From NCBI RefSeq assembly GCF_009733845.1, contig NZ_WNXZ01000001.1:1-64000 (forward strand): a stretch of DNA of 64,000 nucleotides. The letters are read 5' to 3'. The number at the start of each line of letters is the position of its first letter. The stretch's first letter is position 1. This document shows, piece after piece, positions 15,871 through 30,171 of this stretch. The notes beneath the pieces are model-generated. The model did no database searches and had not been told where the DNA came from. It worked only from the letters and a program-made list of their open reading frames with translations. The DNA comes from Pseudactinotalea terrae (GTDB lineage: Bacteria; Actinomycetota; Actinomycetes; Actinomycetales; Beutenbergiaceae). The position numbers were made by a program, and so were the translations under genes.

Positions 15871-17805
15871 GTGACCGACACCACCGCCGAGTCCGCAGCG
15901 CCTGGCAAGTCCGGCTCGCTCTCCGACCTGCGCATGCCCGAGCTGCAGGCGCTCGCCGGCCGGCTGGGGATCACGGGCATCTCGAAGATGCGCAAGCCCC
16001 AGCTCGTGGAAGCGATCCGCGAGAAGCGGCGCACCAACGGTCAGCGCCCACGCACCGAGCAGCCGGCCCTGGCGGAGACCGCCAGGGACGAGGCCCCCAG
16101 CGAGGAGCAGCCACGCCGTCGTCGTGAGCAGCCCCCGCGGGAGCAGCAGCCCCGTCGTGAGCCGGCTCAGGAGGAGCAGCAGCCTCGTCGTGACCCGGCC
16201 CAGGAGGAGCAGCAGGACCAGGGCAAGCCGGGCAAGCCGGAGGGTGAGCAGCAGCCACGCAACCAGCGAGGTCAGCGGAGTCAGCGGAATCAGGGCGGCC
16301 AGCGGAACCAGGGCAGCCAGCGGAACCAGGGCAACCAGGGCACCCAGCAGGGCCGCGGGAACGACCAGGGTGAGACAGGTGAGCGCTCCGAGCAGAAGAT
16401 GGCCTCGCTCGACGAGATCATCCAGTTCCCGGAACCGACGGAGCGGTCAGTCCGCGAGGAGACCCCCCGCAACAACCGCCGCGGAACCCGTCAGCAGGGC
16501 GCGCCCGAGCAGAACAGCGACAGCTTCGAGGGCGGCGACGACAACGACGACGACCGCCCCGGTCGCCGTCGCCGTGGTCGCGACCGCTACCGCGACCGCA
16601 AGCGCCGTCAGCCCGAGACCGGCCGGGCGGGCGGCAGCACCGAGGAGGAGCCGGAGATCCTCGAGGACGACGTCCTGATCCCGGTCGCCGGCATCCTCGA
16701 CGTGCTCGAGAACTACGCGTTCGTCCGCACCAGCGGGTACCTGCCCGGGCCGAACGACGTGTACGTCTCGCTCGGCCAGGTCAAGAAGGCCGGCCTCCGC
16801 CGCGGTGACGCGGTCACCGGAGCGGTGCGGCAGCCGCGAGAGGGCGAGAGCCAGCGTCAGAAGTTCAACGCCCTGGTCCGCCTCGACTCGATCAACGGCA
16901 GCCCCGTGGAGGATGCCCTGTCTCGGGCAGACTTCGCCGACCTGACCCCGCTGCACCCCGAGGAGCGGCTCCGGCTGGAGACCACCGCGCGCGAGGCCAC
17001 CGGTCGAGTCGTCGACCTCGTGGCGCCGTGGGGCAAGGGACAGCGCGCGTTGGTCCTGACGCCCCCGAAGGCGGGCGCGACCACCACGCTGCAGGTGCTC
17101 GCCAACGCGATCACCACCAACCACCCCGAGGCACACCTCATGGTCGTGCTCGTGGACGGCCGCCCCGAGGAGGTCACGGACTGGCAGCGCACCGTCGCCG
17201 GCGAGGTCATCGCCTCACCGTTCGACCGCCCGGCCGCCGATCACACCACGGTCGCCGAGCTCGCCGTCGAGCGCGCCAAGCGCCTGGTGGAGCTGGGCCA
17301 GGACGTCGTCATCCTGCTCGACTCGCTGACCCGGCTCGCCCGCGCCTACAACGTGACCGCGCCGCCGTCGGGTCGTGCGCTCTCCGGTGGCGTCGACGCC
17401 GCTGCGCTGTACCCGCCGAAGAAGCTCGTCGGCGCGGCCCGGAACATCGAGAACGGTGGCTCGCTCACGATCGTGGCAACCGCCGCCGTCGAGACCGGAT
17501 CGGCCACCGACGAGGTGATCCTCGAGGAGCTCGGCGGGACCGCGAGCTCGGAGCTCCGGCTCGTGCGTGCTCTCGCCGACCGGCGGATCTTCCCCGCTGT
17601 CGACCCGCTGACCTCCAGCACCGCGCACGCCGAAGAGCTGCTGACGGCCGACGAGCTCACCGCCGTCCGCAAGGTCCGGAGCGTGCTCAGCGAGCTGGAG
17701 CCCGAGGCGGCGCTCGAGACGCTGCTGGCACGGATCCGGCAGAGCGCCTCGAACGCCGAGCTGCTGATGTCGGTCAGCCGGGCCGAGCCCGGCAAGCTCT
17801 CCTGA
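15871..17805 (+). CDS. rho: Transcription terminator Rho with substituted catalytic residues
   Basis: A 644-residue Rho. Residues 1-50 are the N-terminal helix bundle ([17 protein letters not shown]). About 50-255 is an Arg/Gln/Glu-rich insertion of the actinobacterial kind. The RNA-binding OLD/CSD domain ([20 protein letters not shown]) is intact. The motor domain keeps K400 (PPK), T404, D484 (LLDSLTRL) and R572, but key positions differ. By spacing identical to E. coli, Walker A K184 is A403 (PPKAGAT), catalytic E211 is G430 (VDGRPEE), R-loop K326 is A545 (TGSATDE) and arginine finger R366 is A585 (TAHAEE). The frame is otherwise intact and at the normal locus before prfA. RNA binding is expected; ATPase activity is doubtful. 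The start is GTG behind AAGGA. Confidence 0.93.
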   Translation: MTDTTAESAAPGKSGSLSDLRMPELQALAGRLGITGISKMRKPQLVEAIREKRRTNGQRPRTEQPALAETARDEAPSEEQPRRRREQPPREQQPRREPAQEEQQPRRDPAQEEQQDQGKPGKPEGEQQPRNQRGQRSQRNQGGQRNQGSQRNQGNQGTQQGRGNDQGETGERSEQKMASLDEIIQFPEPTERSVREETPRNNRRGTRQQGAPEQNSDSFEGGDDNDDDRPGRRRRGRDRYRDRKRRQPETGRAGGSTEEEPEILEDDVLIPVAGILDVLENYAFVRTSGYLPGPNDVYVSLGQVKKAGLRRGDAVTGAVRQPREGESQRQKFNALVRLDSINGSPVEDALSRADFADLTPLHPEERLRLETTAREATGRVVDLVAPWGKGQRALVLTPPKAGATTTLQVLANAITTNHPEAHLMVVLVDGRPEEVTDWQRTVAGEVIASPFDRPAADHTTVAELAVERAKRLVELGQDVVILLDSLTRLARAYNVTAPPSGRALSGGVDAAALYPPKKLVGAARNIENGGSLTIVATAAVETGSATDEVILEELGGTASSELRLVRALADRRIFPAVDPLTSSTAHAEELLTADELTAVRKVRSVLSELEPEAALETLLARIRQSASNAELLMSVSRAEPGKLS

Positions 17806-17815
17806 ACGCCCTGCG

Positions 17816-18901
17816 ATGACCGAGGAGTTCGCCGTCGTCGAGCCGATGCTCGCCGAGCACGCCGAGATCGAGCGCGAGCTCGCGGACCCGGCGGTGCACG
17901 GCGACCAGGCGAAGGCGCGGGCCCTCGGCCGGCGGTACGCCGAGCTCGGGGCGGTCGTTGCCGCCTACCGCGCATGGCGGTCCGCTGCCGACGACGCCGA
18001 AGCGGCACGCGAGCTCGCCGAGGTGGATGAGTCCTTCGCGGCCGAGCTGCCCGCGCTGGAGGCCGCAGCAGCCCAGGCCAGCGACGCGTTGCGCGCACGC
18101 CTGATCCCACGTGACCCCGACGACGCCCGCGACGTCATCCTCCAGGTCAAGGCCGGCGAGGGCGGTGAGGAGTCGGCGCTCTTCGCCGGCGATCTGCTGC
18201 GCATGTACCTGAGGTACGCCGAGCGGCAGGGATGGAGCACCCAGGTGCTCGACAGCACCGAGTCCGACCTGGGCGGCTACAAGGACGTCTCGGTCGCGAT
18301 CAAGAGTCGCGGCACCCCTGAGCCGGCCGACGGCGTCTGGGCGCACCTGAAGTACGAGGGTGGCGTGCACCGCGTCCAGCGCGTGCCGGTGACCGAGTCG
18401 CAGGGGCGGATCCACACCTCCGCTGCCGGTGTCCTCGTGCTCCCCGAGGCCGAGGAGACCGGCGAGATCGAGATCGACGCGAACGATCTGCGCATCGACG
18501 TGTTCCGCTCGTCCGGCCCCGGCGGCCAGAGCGTCAACACCACCGACTCCGCCGTGCGGATCACCCACGAGCCCACCGGGATCGTCGTCTCGATGCAGAA
18601 CGAGAAGAGCCAGCTCCAGAATCGCGAGGCCGCGATGCGCGTGCTGCGTGCCCGGCTGCTCGCCGCGCAGAAGGAGGAGGCCCAGGCCGCGGCAGCGGAG
18701 CAGCGCCGGTCGCAGGTCCGGACCGTCGACCGCTCCGAGCGCATCCGCACCTACAACTTCCCCGAGAACCGGATCGCGGACCACCGCACCGGGTACAAGT
18801 CGCACAATCTCGATCAGGTTCTCGACGGCGACCTGGGCCCGGTGATCGCCTCCGCCGTGACGATGGACGAGGCTGAGCGGCTCAGCATCAGCGACGACTG
18901 A
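17816..18901 (+). CDS. prfA: Peptide chain release factor 1
   Basis: RF1 ends translation at UAA and UAG. At 361 residues it is full length. The peptidyl-hydrolysis motif is [17 protein letters not shown]; its Gln is the substrate of PrmC, encoded next. The coiled N-terminal domain and the codon-recognition domain ([20 protein letters not shown] and on) are recognisable. ATG 17816 lies ten bases after rho, and the stop overlaps the prmC ATG by one base. The rho-prfA-prmC order is standard for actinobacteria. Confidence 0.95.
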   Translation: MTEEFAVVEPMLAEHAEIERELADPAVHGDQAKARALGRRYAELGAVVAAYRAWRSAADDAEAARELAEVDESFAAELPALEAAAAQASDALRARLIPRDPDDARDVILQVKAGEGGEESALFAGDLLRMYLRYAERQGWSTQVLDSTESDLGGYKDVSVAIKSRGTPEPADGVWAHLKYEGGVHRVQRVPVTESQGRIHTSAAGVLVLPEAEETGEIEIDANDLRIDVFRSSGPGGQSVNTTDSAVRITHEPTGIVVSMQNEKSQLQNREAAMRVLRARLLAAQKEEAQAAAAEQRRSQVRTVDRSERIRTYNFPENRIADHRTGYKSHNLDQVLDGDLGPVIASAVTMDEAERLSISDD

Positions 18902-19821
18902 TGAGCGAGCTGCCCGGCGGTGCCACCGCCCTGCCGACCATGCGGCAGCTGATCGATGGCGCGACGGCGGTGCTCGCCGAGGCGGGGGTGCCCTCGCCTC
19001 GACACGACGCCCTCGAGCTCGCCGCGTACGCGCTGGGAGTGCCACACCTCGAGCTCGCGCTCGCACCGCCCGTGACGTCCGCACTGGTCGAGCAGATGAC
19101 CGAGCTGGTCGAGCGGCGGCGGGCGCGAGAGCCGCTGCAGCAGATCCTGGGCCGCACGGTGTTCCGGTACGTGACCCTGCGGATGGAGCCGGGCGTCTTC
19201 GTGCCCCGACCGGAGACCGAGGTCGTCGCAGGTGCGGCGATCGAGGAGGTGCAGCGGCTGGTGCGCGCGGGGGAGCCGAACCCCCTCGTGGTCGACCTCT
19301 GCTGCGGATCCGGGCCGATCGCTGCCGCGGTCGACTCCGAGACACCGGCCCGCGTGGTGGCCGTGGACGCCTCGCCCGATGCCGCGCGCCTGACCCGCAC
19401 CAACCTCGGTGCGGTGGGCAAGCTGCCGTTCCGCGTCGAGGTGGGCGACGTGCAGGACGCCGGGCTGCTCGCCGATCTCGACGGCGAGGTGGCCGTGCTG
19501 GTGGCCAACCCTCCTTACATCCCACCCGACGCCGTCCCGATCGACCCCGAGGTCCGTGACCACGATCCCGACCTCGCCCTCTACGGAGGGGGAGTGGACG
19601 GGCTGCGGATCCCGGCCGCCGTCGTGCAGGCAGCCCTGCGGCTGCTGCGACCCGGTGGGTTGCTGGTGATGGAGCACGCCGAGGGTCAGGGGGCCGGCAC
19701 GCGGCTGCTGGCCGAGCAGGCGGGGCGATTCACCGAGATCACGACGGAGCGCGACCTCACCGGGCGGGACCGGTATCTGCGTGCTCGGTTGCTGCCGGAG
19801 GGCTCAGGCGGACCGGCCTGA
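18901..19821 (+). CDS. prmC: Release factor glutamine methyltransferase
   Basis: PrmC (HemK) methylates the Gln of the GGQ motif in release factors with S-adenosylmethionine. The protein is 306 residues. The helical N-terminal domain (residues ~1-85) is followed by VPRPETEVV, the SAM-binding VVDLCCGSGPIAAAV and the catalytic ANPPYIPPDA motif. Its start shares one base with the prfA stop. A four-base-overlapping partner is absent downstream; the next gene is convergent. Confidence 0.95.
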   Translation: MSELPGGATALPTMRQLIDGATAVLAEAGVPSPRHDALELAAYALGVPHLELALAPPVTSALVEQMTELVERRRAREPLQQILGRTVFRYVTLRMEPGVFVPRPETEVVAGAAIEEVQRLVRAGEPNPLVVDLCCGSGPIAAAVDSETPARVVAVDASPDAARLTRTNLGAVGKLPFRVEVGDVQDAGLLADLDGEVAVLVANPPYIPPDAVPIDPEVRDHDPDLALYGGGVDGLRIPAAVVQAALRLLRPGGLLVMEHAEGQGAGTRLLAEQAGRFTEITTERDLTGRDRYLRARLLPEGSGGPA

Positions 19822-19844
19822 GCGGTGCGCCCGGCAGGCAGCGG

Positions 19845-20237
19845 TCATCGCGCGCCCCGGCTGCGGCACCAGGTGATCGCACGCCAGGCGAGCCACCCCA
19901 GGGCCACGCCGGCCATGTCGGCGACCAGATCGGTGACATCCCCGGAGCGCGCCGGCAGCAGCGTGTGCTGCACCACCTCGGAGAGCGCTGCGTGCGCGGC
20001 CAGCACCAGGGCGAGCGGTCGCGGCCGGAAGCCCGCGAGGAGACCAGTCAGCATCAGGAACGCGAAGCTGCCGAGGTGCGCCACCTTGTCGAAGCCCGGG
20101 AACATCGCAGGGCCGGGCTGTCCTTGCGCGTACAGGCCCCACAGGTTGGAGGCGACGGCGAGGCCGAGGGCGCCCCAGACCACCGCGTCCCGCAGGATTC
20201 GCCTGGGTGAGCGCGTGACGGCTTCGGTGGTGGACAT
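19845..20237 (-). CDS. VanZ-like membrane protein
   Basis: A 130-residue protein with four hydrophobic helices. The order FPGFDKVAHLGSFAFLMLTG, then ALSEVVQHTLLPARSGDVTD, then DLVADMAGVALGWLAW matches VanZ-family proteins (DKxxHxxxF, ExxQ, GDxxDxxxN/D). Function is unknown for most of the family; some members affect teicoplanin sensitivity. I place the start at ATG 20237; the frame stays open to 20267. It is convergent with prmC and divergent from sua5. Confidence 0.75.
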   Translation of the reverse strand: MSTTEAVTRSPRRILRDAVVWGALGLAVASNLWGLYAQGQPGPAMFPGFDKVAHLGSFAFLMLTGLLAGFRPRPLALVLAAHAALSEVVQHTLLPARSGDVTDLVADMAGVALGWLAWRAITWCRSRGAR

Positions 20238-20290
20238 CGCGCTCGAGCCTACGACCACCGACACCACCCAGCCGTGGGAGGATCGCCGTC

Positions 20291-21366
<1,076 letters not shown>

Positions 21367-21370
<4 letters not shown>

Positions 21371-22482
21371 GGATCTATCTGCTGCTGATGGCGATCGCGG
21401 CAGTCGTCACCTTCCTGGCGACACCGCTGGCGCGGGTGCTCGCGCAGCGCACGCACGCCATCACGGCGGTGCGTGACCGCGACGTGCACACCGTGCCGAT
21501 CCCGCGCCTCGGGGGCTTGGCGATGCTGATCGGCTTCGGCGTGACGCTCACGATCGCGTCGCAGATGCCGTTCCTCGACCCGATCTTCTCCGACGCCCCG
21601 GGCGACCTGCCGTGGGCGATCCTGATCTCGGCGACCGTGGTGTGCCTGCTCGGCGTCGCCGACGACATCTGGGACCTCGACTGGCTGACGAAGCTGGTCG
21701 GGCAGGTGCTCGCGGCCGGGTTTCTCGCCTGGCGAGGCGTGCAGCTCATCCAGTTCCCCATCGACGGCCTCGTGATCGGCTCCTCGCGTCTCTCGCTCGT
21801 GGTGACGGTCCTCGTGGTCGTCGTGGCGATCAACGCGGTCAACTTCGTGGACGGCCTCGACGGACTAGCCGCCGGCGTCATCGCGATCGGCGGTGTCGCG
21901 TTCTTCGTCTTCACCTACAACCTCACCCGCAGCGACACCCCCACCGACTTCTCGGACCTTCCGACGGCGATCCTCGCGTGCGTCGTCGGGGTGTGCCTGG
22001 GGTTCCTGCCGCACAACTTCTACCCCGCGCGGATCTTCATGGGCGACTCCGGCGCCATGTTCCTCGGGCTGACGATGGCGGCGGCCGCGATCCTCGTCAC
22101 CGGGCAGATCGACCCCGCGCGCGACCCCGTCGGCACGACGCTGCCGGCGCTCGTGCCGATCCTGCTGCCGGTCGCCGTCGTGCTGCTGCCGCTGCTCGAC
22201 ATGGGGCTCGCCGTCGTGCGCCGGGTGCTGGCCGGGAAGTCGCCCGTGCACCCGGACCGGATGCACCTGCACCACCGGCTCCTCGACTTCGGCCACTCCC
22301 ACCGCCGGGCTGTGCTCATCATGTACATCTGGACCGCTGTGGTGGCCTTCAGTGCGGCTGCCTTCGTGATCCCGGGGATCCCGGTGTCGCTGCTGATGGG
22401 CGCGATCCTGGCCGGCGTGGCGCTCGCGGTGTGGGCCACGTTGCGCCTGCCGCGGCAGCCCTTCCCCAAGCTGGGGCGCTGA
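21367..22482 (+). CDS. WecA/TagO-type undecaprenyl-phosphate sugar-phosphate transferase
   Basis: This 371-residue polytopic enzyme (about 11 helices) transfers a sugar-1-phosphate (usually GlcNAc-1-P) from UDP-sugar to undecaprenyl phosphate, starting cell-wall polymer or arabinogalactan-like linkage synthesis. Family motifs are VPIPRLGGLAM, GVADDIWDLDW (catalytic Asp pair), NAVNFVDGLDGLAAGV, RIFMGDSGAMFLG and the cytosolic HPDRMHLHHRLLDFGHSH (His box). The start is GTG 21367 overlapping the sua5 gene. Position between sua5 and the atp operon is standard in actinobacteria. Confidence 0.9.
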
Positions 22483-22517
22483 GCGGCGCCCCTCGAGGTC
22501 GTGGGACGCTAGTGCTC

Positions 22518-23102
22518 ATGTCAGGGCCCATGATGTTCAACGATCCGCCTGTGCGGACCGAGGCGATGCTGAACCTGTTCCGCACCGTGCAGCGCAGGCT
22601 GCTCCTGTTCACGGCGGCCGTCGCGGTGCTGGGCGTCCTCGTGGGCCTGCTCGTGGGCGGGACCGCCGGGCTGTGGGGTGCGCTCCTCGCAGCAGCGCTG
22701 GGTCTGGTGTTCACGTTCACCACCGTCGCGATCCTGCGCTGGCTCGCCGGCCGCGGGCCAGAGCTGCTGCAACTGGTCATGATCGGCGGCTGGATCGTCA
22801 AGATGGCGCTCGTGGTGGTCGTCATGCTGTGGCTGAGCCAGCAGACCTTCTACCACCGCGGTGTCTTCTTCGGCACCCTGGTCGTGGTGGTCCTCGGCGC
22901 GGTCGCCATCGAGATCGCCACCGTCGCCAATGCCAGGATTCCCGCGGTCGAGCCCGGGATGCCGGACGTGAGTAGCGTCACACCGGGTGCCACCCGGGAC
23001 GGCGGCCCCCCGACGCCGGGCACAGAACCGCGAGATCTCGCGGGGAGAGGGGCCCAGCAGCCCGCGCCCGACCCCGAGAAGGACGCTGACGAACGGCACT
23101 GA
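22518..23102 (+). CDS. AtpI-like membrane protein at the head of the ATP synthase operon
   Basis: A 194-residue protein with four membrane helices in residues ~25-140 (LLLFTAAVAVLGVLVGLLVG first) and a polar, disordered C-terminal tail of ~50 residues. Position directly before atpB matches ATP synthase protein I, which assists c-ring assembly or Mg2+ supply in some bacteria. Sequence similarity is weak, so the name rests mainly on context. ATG 22518 is used; ATGs at 22530 and 22533 are possible. Confidence 0.7.
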   Translation: MSGPMMFNDPPVRTEAMLNLFRTVQRRLLLFTAAVAVLGVLVGLLVGGTAGLWGALLAAALGLVFTFTTVAILRWLAGRGPELLQLVMIGGWIVKMALVVVVMLWLSQQTFYHRGVFFGTLVVVVLGAVAIEIATVANARIPAVEPGMPDVSSVTPGATRDGGPPTPGTEPRDLAGRGAQQPAPDPEKDADERH

Positions 23103-23109
23103 GGCGTAC

Positions 23110-23137
23110 CTGACCAACCCCGCGCGTCCGGTAGGGT
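23110..23137 (+). promoter_or_regulatory. Candidate promoter for the atp operon
   Basis: CTGACC (23110-23115) and TAGGGT (23132-23137) are 16 bases apart in the 171-base gap before atpB. A short hairpin (GCTACG-ATCGA-CGTAGC) follows at 23176-23192 in what would be the leader. Confidence 0.35.
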
Positions 23138-23262
23138 TTAGCCAGATCCCGCCCGCCGGAGCACGGTTCAACGCCGCTACGATCGACGTAGCCAAGCCGC
23201 AGATCACCTCGGTGGCGCTGGCTGTGCAAACCGCACGGCTGGCGCGCGTGCCCACGACCCGC

Positions 23263-23276
23263 AGGAGTGAACGCTG
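23263..23276 (+). promoter_or_regulatory. Ribosome site that fixes the CTG start of atpB
   Basis: AGGAG at 23263-23267, a six-base gap, then CTG 23274-23276. The in-frame stop TGA at 23268-23270 rules out any start further upstream. ACG 23271 is the only other codon available. Confidence 0.6.
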
Positions 23277-24098
23277 TCCACGACCCTGAGCTCGGCCCCC
23301 GTCCTCGCTGAGGCGTCGCACGAGGGCGCTCCTTCGCTGCCGTCAGTCGACGACTTCTTCCCCTACCCCTACATCTGGGGTACGCAGGGCGACTGGTGGG
23401 CGCTCGACCGGGTGATGCTCGTGCGCCTGGTCGTCACCGTGCTGTTCGTGCTGCTGCTGTGGCTCGCGGTTCGCAAGGCCAGGCTGATCCCGACCCGCGG
23501 TCAGAGCCTCGTGGAGATGGGGCTGGACTTCGTCCGCGTCCAGATCGTCGAGCAGACGCTCGGCAAAGAGCGTGCCAAGCCCTACGTCGGCATGTTCACG
23601 GTCATCTTCTTCACGATCCTGGCGATGAACCTCGCCGGCGTGGTGCCGTTCCTCAACATCGCAGGAACCTCACGCATGGGCCTGCCGGCGCTGCTGGCCC
23701 TCTGGGTGTTCGTCACCTACCTCGTGGTCGGCGTGCGCATGCACGGAGCCGGCAAGTACTTCAAGGCTCAGCTGATCCCGCCGGGCGTGCCCTGGCCGAT
23801 GTTGATCCTGCTGATCCCGATCGAGGCGCTGCAGCTCTTCGTGATCCGGCCCGTCACGCTCGCGCTGCGGCTCGTGGCCAACATGATGGCCGGCCACATC
23901 ATGCTCGTACTGTGCTTCGTCGGCACGCACACCCTGTTCCTCTACTCCGACGCGATCATGAAGCCGCTCGGCGCCGTCACCTTCGCCGCCGGTATCGCGA
24001 TCACCGGGTTCGAGATCTTCGTGGCCGTGCTGCAGGCGTTCATCTTCACGCTGCTCTCGGTCGTGTACCTGAACTTCTCGCTCGAAGAGTCTCACTGA
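23274..24098 (+). CDS. atpB: ATP synthase subunit a, apparently starting at CTG
   Basis: Subunit a forms the proton half-channels beside the c-ring. The 274-residue frame has about six helices; the essential Arg is in LALRLVANMMAGH, and GFEIFVAVLQAFIFTLLSVVY is the C-terminal helix pair. No ATG, GTG or TTG occurs between an in-frame TGA (23268-23270) and GTG 23412. Starting at 23412 would remove the conserved DDFFPYPYIWGT segment before helix 1. CTG 23274 sits six bases after AGGAG (23263-23267), giving an N-terminus M-STTLSSAPV. I therefore annotate CTG as start. Confidence 0.85.
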   Translation: MSTTLSSAPVLAEASHEGAPSLPSVDDFFPYPYIWGTQGDWWALDRVMLVRLVVTVLFVLLLWLAVRKARLIPTRGQSLVEMGLDFVRVQIVEQTLGKERAKPYVGMFTVIFFTILAMNLAGVVPFLNIAGTSRMGLPALLALWVFVTYLVVGVRMHGAGKYFKAQLIPPGVPWPMLILLIPIEALQLFVIRPVTLALRLVANMMAGHIMLVLCFVGTHTLFLYSDAIMKPLGAVTFAAGIAITGFEIFVAVLQAFIFTLLSVVYLNFSLEESH

Positions 24099-24137
24099 CA
24101 CACGTTCATACGTCTCCATCTGTACGACCCCCGATGA

Positions 24138-25002
<865 letters not shown>

Positions 25003-25003
<1 letters not shown>

Positions 25004-25818
25004 TGCGCGCGACCAGCCAGGCGAGCCTGCGCGCCGCTTCCACCGCGTGGGAGTCGGTGCTGCAGCAGGCAGGGGCCGAAGCGGCGACCTACGGCGAGCA
25101 GCTGTTCGCCGTCGTCGACGCGCTCGATGGCTCCGCCGGGCTGCGCCGCGCACTGACCGAACCCACCCGCGAGGGTGACGACAAGGCCGCCGTGGTGTCC
25201 CAGCTGCTCGCGGGCAAGGTCGACGACCGTGTCGTCGAGCTCGTCTCGGGCATGGTGCGGACCCGCTGGTCGGACGACGCGGACCTCGCCGACTCGATCG
25301 AGGAGCTCGGCCTGGTCTCCTACCTGGCGGCCGCCGAGTCCAAGGGCCAGCTCACGCAGCTGGAGGAGGACACGTTCCGCCTCACGCGCGTGCTGGCCGA
25401 CAACCGCGACCTCCGGTTCGCTCTCGGCGACCGTGACGCCACCGCCGAGCGCCGCGAGCAGCTGCTCACCTCGGTGTTCAGCGGCAAGGTCAGCGACGAG
25501 ACGCTCGCCCTGGTCACCCGGGCCGTGCGGTCGCTGCGGTCGCGGACCCTCACGGCAGCGCTGACGCGCATCAGCGAGCTCGCTGCCCGCCGGCGTCGTC
25601 AGCTCGTCGCGGTCGTGACCGCTGCATCCCCGCTCACCACCGCGCAGCAGGAGCGCCTGGGCGCCTCGCTCGCCAAGGCCTACGGGCGCGAGGTGCAGCT
25701 GAACATCGCGGTCGACCCGGCCGTGACCGGTGGCTTCCGCATCCAGGTGGGTGACGAGGTCGTCGACGCGACCATCGCAGCCCGACTCGACCAAGCCCGC
25801 CGGCGCCTCGCAGGCTGA
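25003..25818 (+). CDS. atpH: ATP synthase subunit delta
   Basis: Delta caps the alpha3beta3 head and binds subunit b. At 271 residues it is the long actinobacterial form; Escherichia coli delta has about 177. The C-terminal family segment runs through VTAASPLTTAQQERLGASLA and ends at GGFRIQVGDEVVDATIAARL, the conserved GG-x-x-I motif. The start overlaps the atpF stop by one base. Confidence 0.92.
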
Positions 25819-25866
25819 GCGCGTACAACCACACTTCTTGAAGCAGACGACAGAAAGAGTTCGACG

Positions 25867-27501
25867 ATGACCGAGCTGACGATCAAGCCGGACGAGATCC
25901 GCGCGGCCCTGGACAGCTTCGTGAGCTCCTACGAGCCGGCCGCCAGCGCACGCGAGGAGGTCGGCACCGTCACCCTCGCTGCCGATGGCATCGCCTACGT
26001 CGAGGGCCTGCCGGGCACCATGGCCAACGAGCTCCTCACCTTCGAGGACGGCACGCTCGGCCTCGCGCAGAACCTCGACGTGCGCCAGATCGGTGTCGTG
26101 GTGCTCGGCGAGTTCGCCGGTATCGAGGAGGGCCAGCAGGTCCGCCGCACCGGCGAGGTGCTCTCTGTCGCGGTCGGCGAGGGCTACCTCGGCCGTGTCG
26201 TCGACCCGCTGGGCAACCCGATCGACGGCCTCGGCGAGATCGAGACCGACGGCCGCCGCGCCCTCGAGCTCCAGGCCGCCGGCGTGATGCAGCGCAAGAG
26301 CGTGCACGAGCCCCTGCAGACCGGCCTCAAGTCGATCGACGCCATGATCCCGATCGGGCGTGGCCAGCGTCAGCTGATCATCGGTGACCGCCAGACCGGC
26401 AAGACCGCGATCGCGCTCGACACGATCATCAACCAGAAGGCCAACTGGGAGACCGGCGACCCGAGCAAGCAGGTTCGCTGCATCTACGTGGCGATCGGCC
26501 AGAAGGGCTCGACGATCGCCGCGGTGCGCGGTGCGCTCGAGGATGCCGGTGCGCTGGAGTACACGACGATCGTCGCTGCTCCCGCCTCCGACCCGGCCGG
26601 GTTCAAGTACATCGCCCCCTACACCGGTTCGGCCATCGGCCAGCACTGGATGTACCAGGGCAAGCACGTCCTCATCGTGTTCGACGACCTGAGCAAGCAG
26701 GCCGAGGCGTACCGCGCCGTGTCGCTGCTGCTGCGCCGCCCGCCGGGCCGCGAGGCCTACCCCGGTGACGTGTTCTACCTGCACTCCCGCCTGCTCGAGC
26801 GCTGCGCCAAGCTGAGCGACGACCTCGGTGCGGGTTCGATGACCGGGCTGCCGATCATCGAGACCAAGGCGAACGACGTGTCGGCCTACATCCCGACCAA
26901 CGTCATCTCGATCACCGACGGCCAGATCTTCCTGCAGTCCGACCTGTTCAACGCGGGTCAGCGCCCCGCCGTCGACGTCGGTGTCTCGGTCTCCCGAGTC
27001 GGTGGTGACGCGCAGATCAAGGCGATGAAGTCGGTCTCCGGAACGCTGAAGATCGACCTGGCGCAGTACCGCTCGCTCGAGGCCTTCGCCATGTTCGCCT
27101 CGGACCTCGACCCGGCCTCGCGGCAGCAGCTGACCCGAGGTGCGCGACTGATGGAGCTGCTCAAGCAGCCCCAGTACTCGCCGTACCCCGCCGAGGAGCA
27201 GGTCGTCGCGATCTGGGCGGGCACCCACGGCCACTTCGACGAGGTCGAGCTCGCCGACGTGCACCGTTTCGAGCAGGGTCTGCTCGACCACCTGCGCCGC
27301 AACAGCGACGTGCTCGGTGCGATCCGTGAGTCCGGCAAGCTCGAGGACTCCACGGTCGAGGCGCTCGAGAAGGGTGTGGCCGACTTCCGGCAGACGTTCC
27401 GCGGCAGCGACGGCCAGAGCCTGATCTCGGACGACGTCCCGGAGAACCCCGAGGATGTCGACATCGACCAGGAGCAGATCGTCAAGCAGAAGCGAGCCTG
27501 A
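25867..27501 (+). CDS. atpA: ATP synthase subunit alpha
   Basis: Non-catalytic nucleotide-binding head subunit, 544 residues, family length. The P-loop is [20 protein letters not shown]; the Arg that reaches into the catalytic site of beta lies in [17 protein letters not shown]. The start is ATG 25867 after AAAGAG. All catalytic-site contacts look normal. The C-terminal ~30 residues are acidic and variable. It lies in the standard order a-c-b-delta-alpha-gamma-beta-epsilon. Confidence 0.97.
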   Translation: MTELTIKPDEIRAALDSFVSSYEPAASAREEVGTVTLAADGIAYVEGLPGTMANELLTFEDGTLGLAQNLDVRQIGVVVLGEFAGIEEGQQVRRTGEVLSVAVGEGYLGRVVDPLGNPIDGLGEIETDGRRALELQAAGVMQRKSVHEPLQTGLKSIDAMIPIGRGQRQLIIGDRQTGKTAIALDTIINQKANWETGDPSKQVRCIYVAIGQKGSTIAAVRGALEDAGALEYTTIVAAPASDPAGFKYIAPYTGSAIGQHWMYQGKHVLIVFDDLSKQAEAYRAVSLLLRRPPGREAYPGDVFYLHSRLLERCAKLSDDLGAGSMTGLPIIETKANDVSAYIPTNVISITDGQIFLQSDLFNAGQRPAVDVGVSVSRVGGDAQIKAMKSVSGTLKIDLAQYRSLEAFAMFASDLDPASRQQLTRGARLMELLKQPQYSPYPAEEQVVAIWAGTHGHFDEVELADVHRFEQGLLDHLRRNSDVLGAIRESGKLEDSTVEALEKGVADFRQTFRGSDGQSLISDDVPENPEDVDIDQEQIVKQKRA

Positions 27502-27503
27502 CC

Positions 27504-29890
<2,387 letters not shown>

Positions 29891-29891
29891 G

Positions 29892-30167
29892 GTGCCGCTG
29901 AACGTCGAGGTCGTCGCGCCTGACCGCGTCCTCTGGGAGGGCGAGGCCACGTCGGTCAGCGCCCCTGCTGCCGAGGGTTCGATGGGTGTGCTGGCCGGGC
30001 ACCAGCCGGTGCTCTCGGTGCTCCGCCCGGGTCGCGTGATCGTCACGCCCACGCAGGGCTCCTCGGTCGAGCTCGAGGTCGACGGCGGGTTCTTCTCTGT
30101 CGACCACGACCGGGTCACGATCGTCCTCGACGCCTCGGCCGCGGCCGGGCTGGACTCCGTCGGCTGA
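29892..30167 (+). CDS. atpC: ATP synthase subunit epsilon, short form
   Basis: A 91-residue protein made only of the N-terminal beta-sandwich (LNVEVVAPDRVLWEGEATSV, then GSMGVLAGHQPVLSVLRPG). The C-terminal helical hairpin that inhibits ATP hydrolysis in longer epsilon subunits is largely missing, as in several actinobacteria, so regulation by that hairpin is unlikely. The start is GTG 29892, one base after atpD; its ribosome site (AAGGAG) lies inside atpD. Confidence 0.92.
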   Translation: MPLNVEVVAPDRVLWEGEATSVSAPAAEGSMGVLAGHQPVLSVLRPGRVIVTPTQGSSVELEVDGGFFSVDHDRVTIVLDASAAAGLDSVG

Positions 30168-30171
30168 CCCG

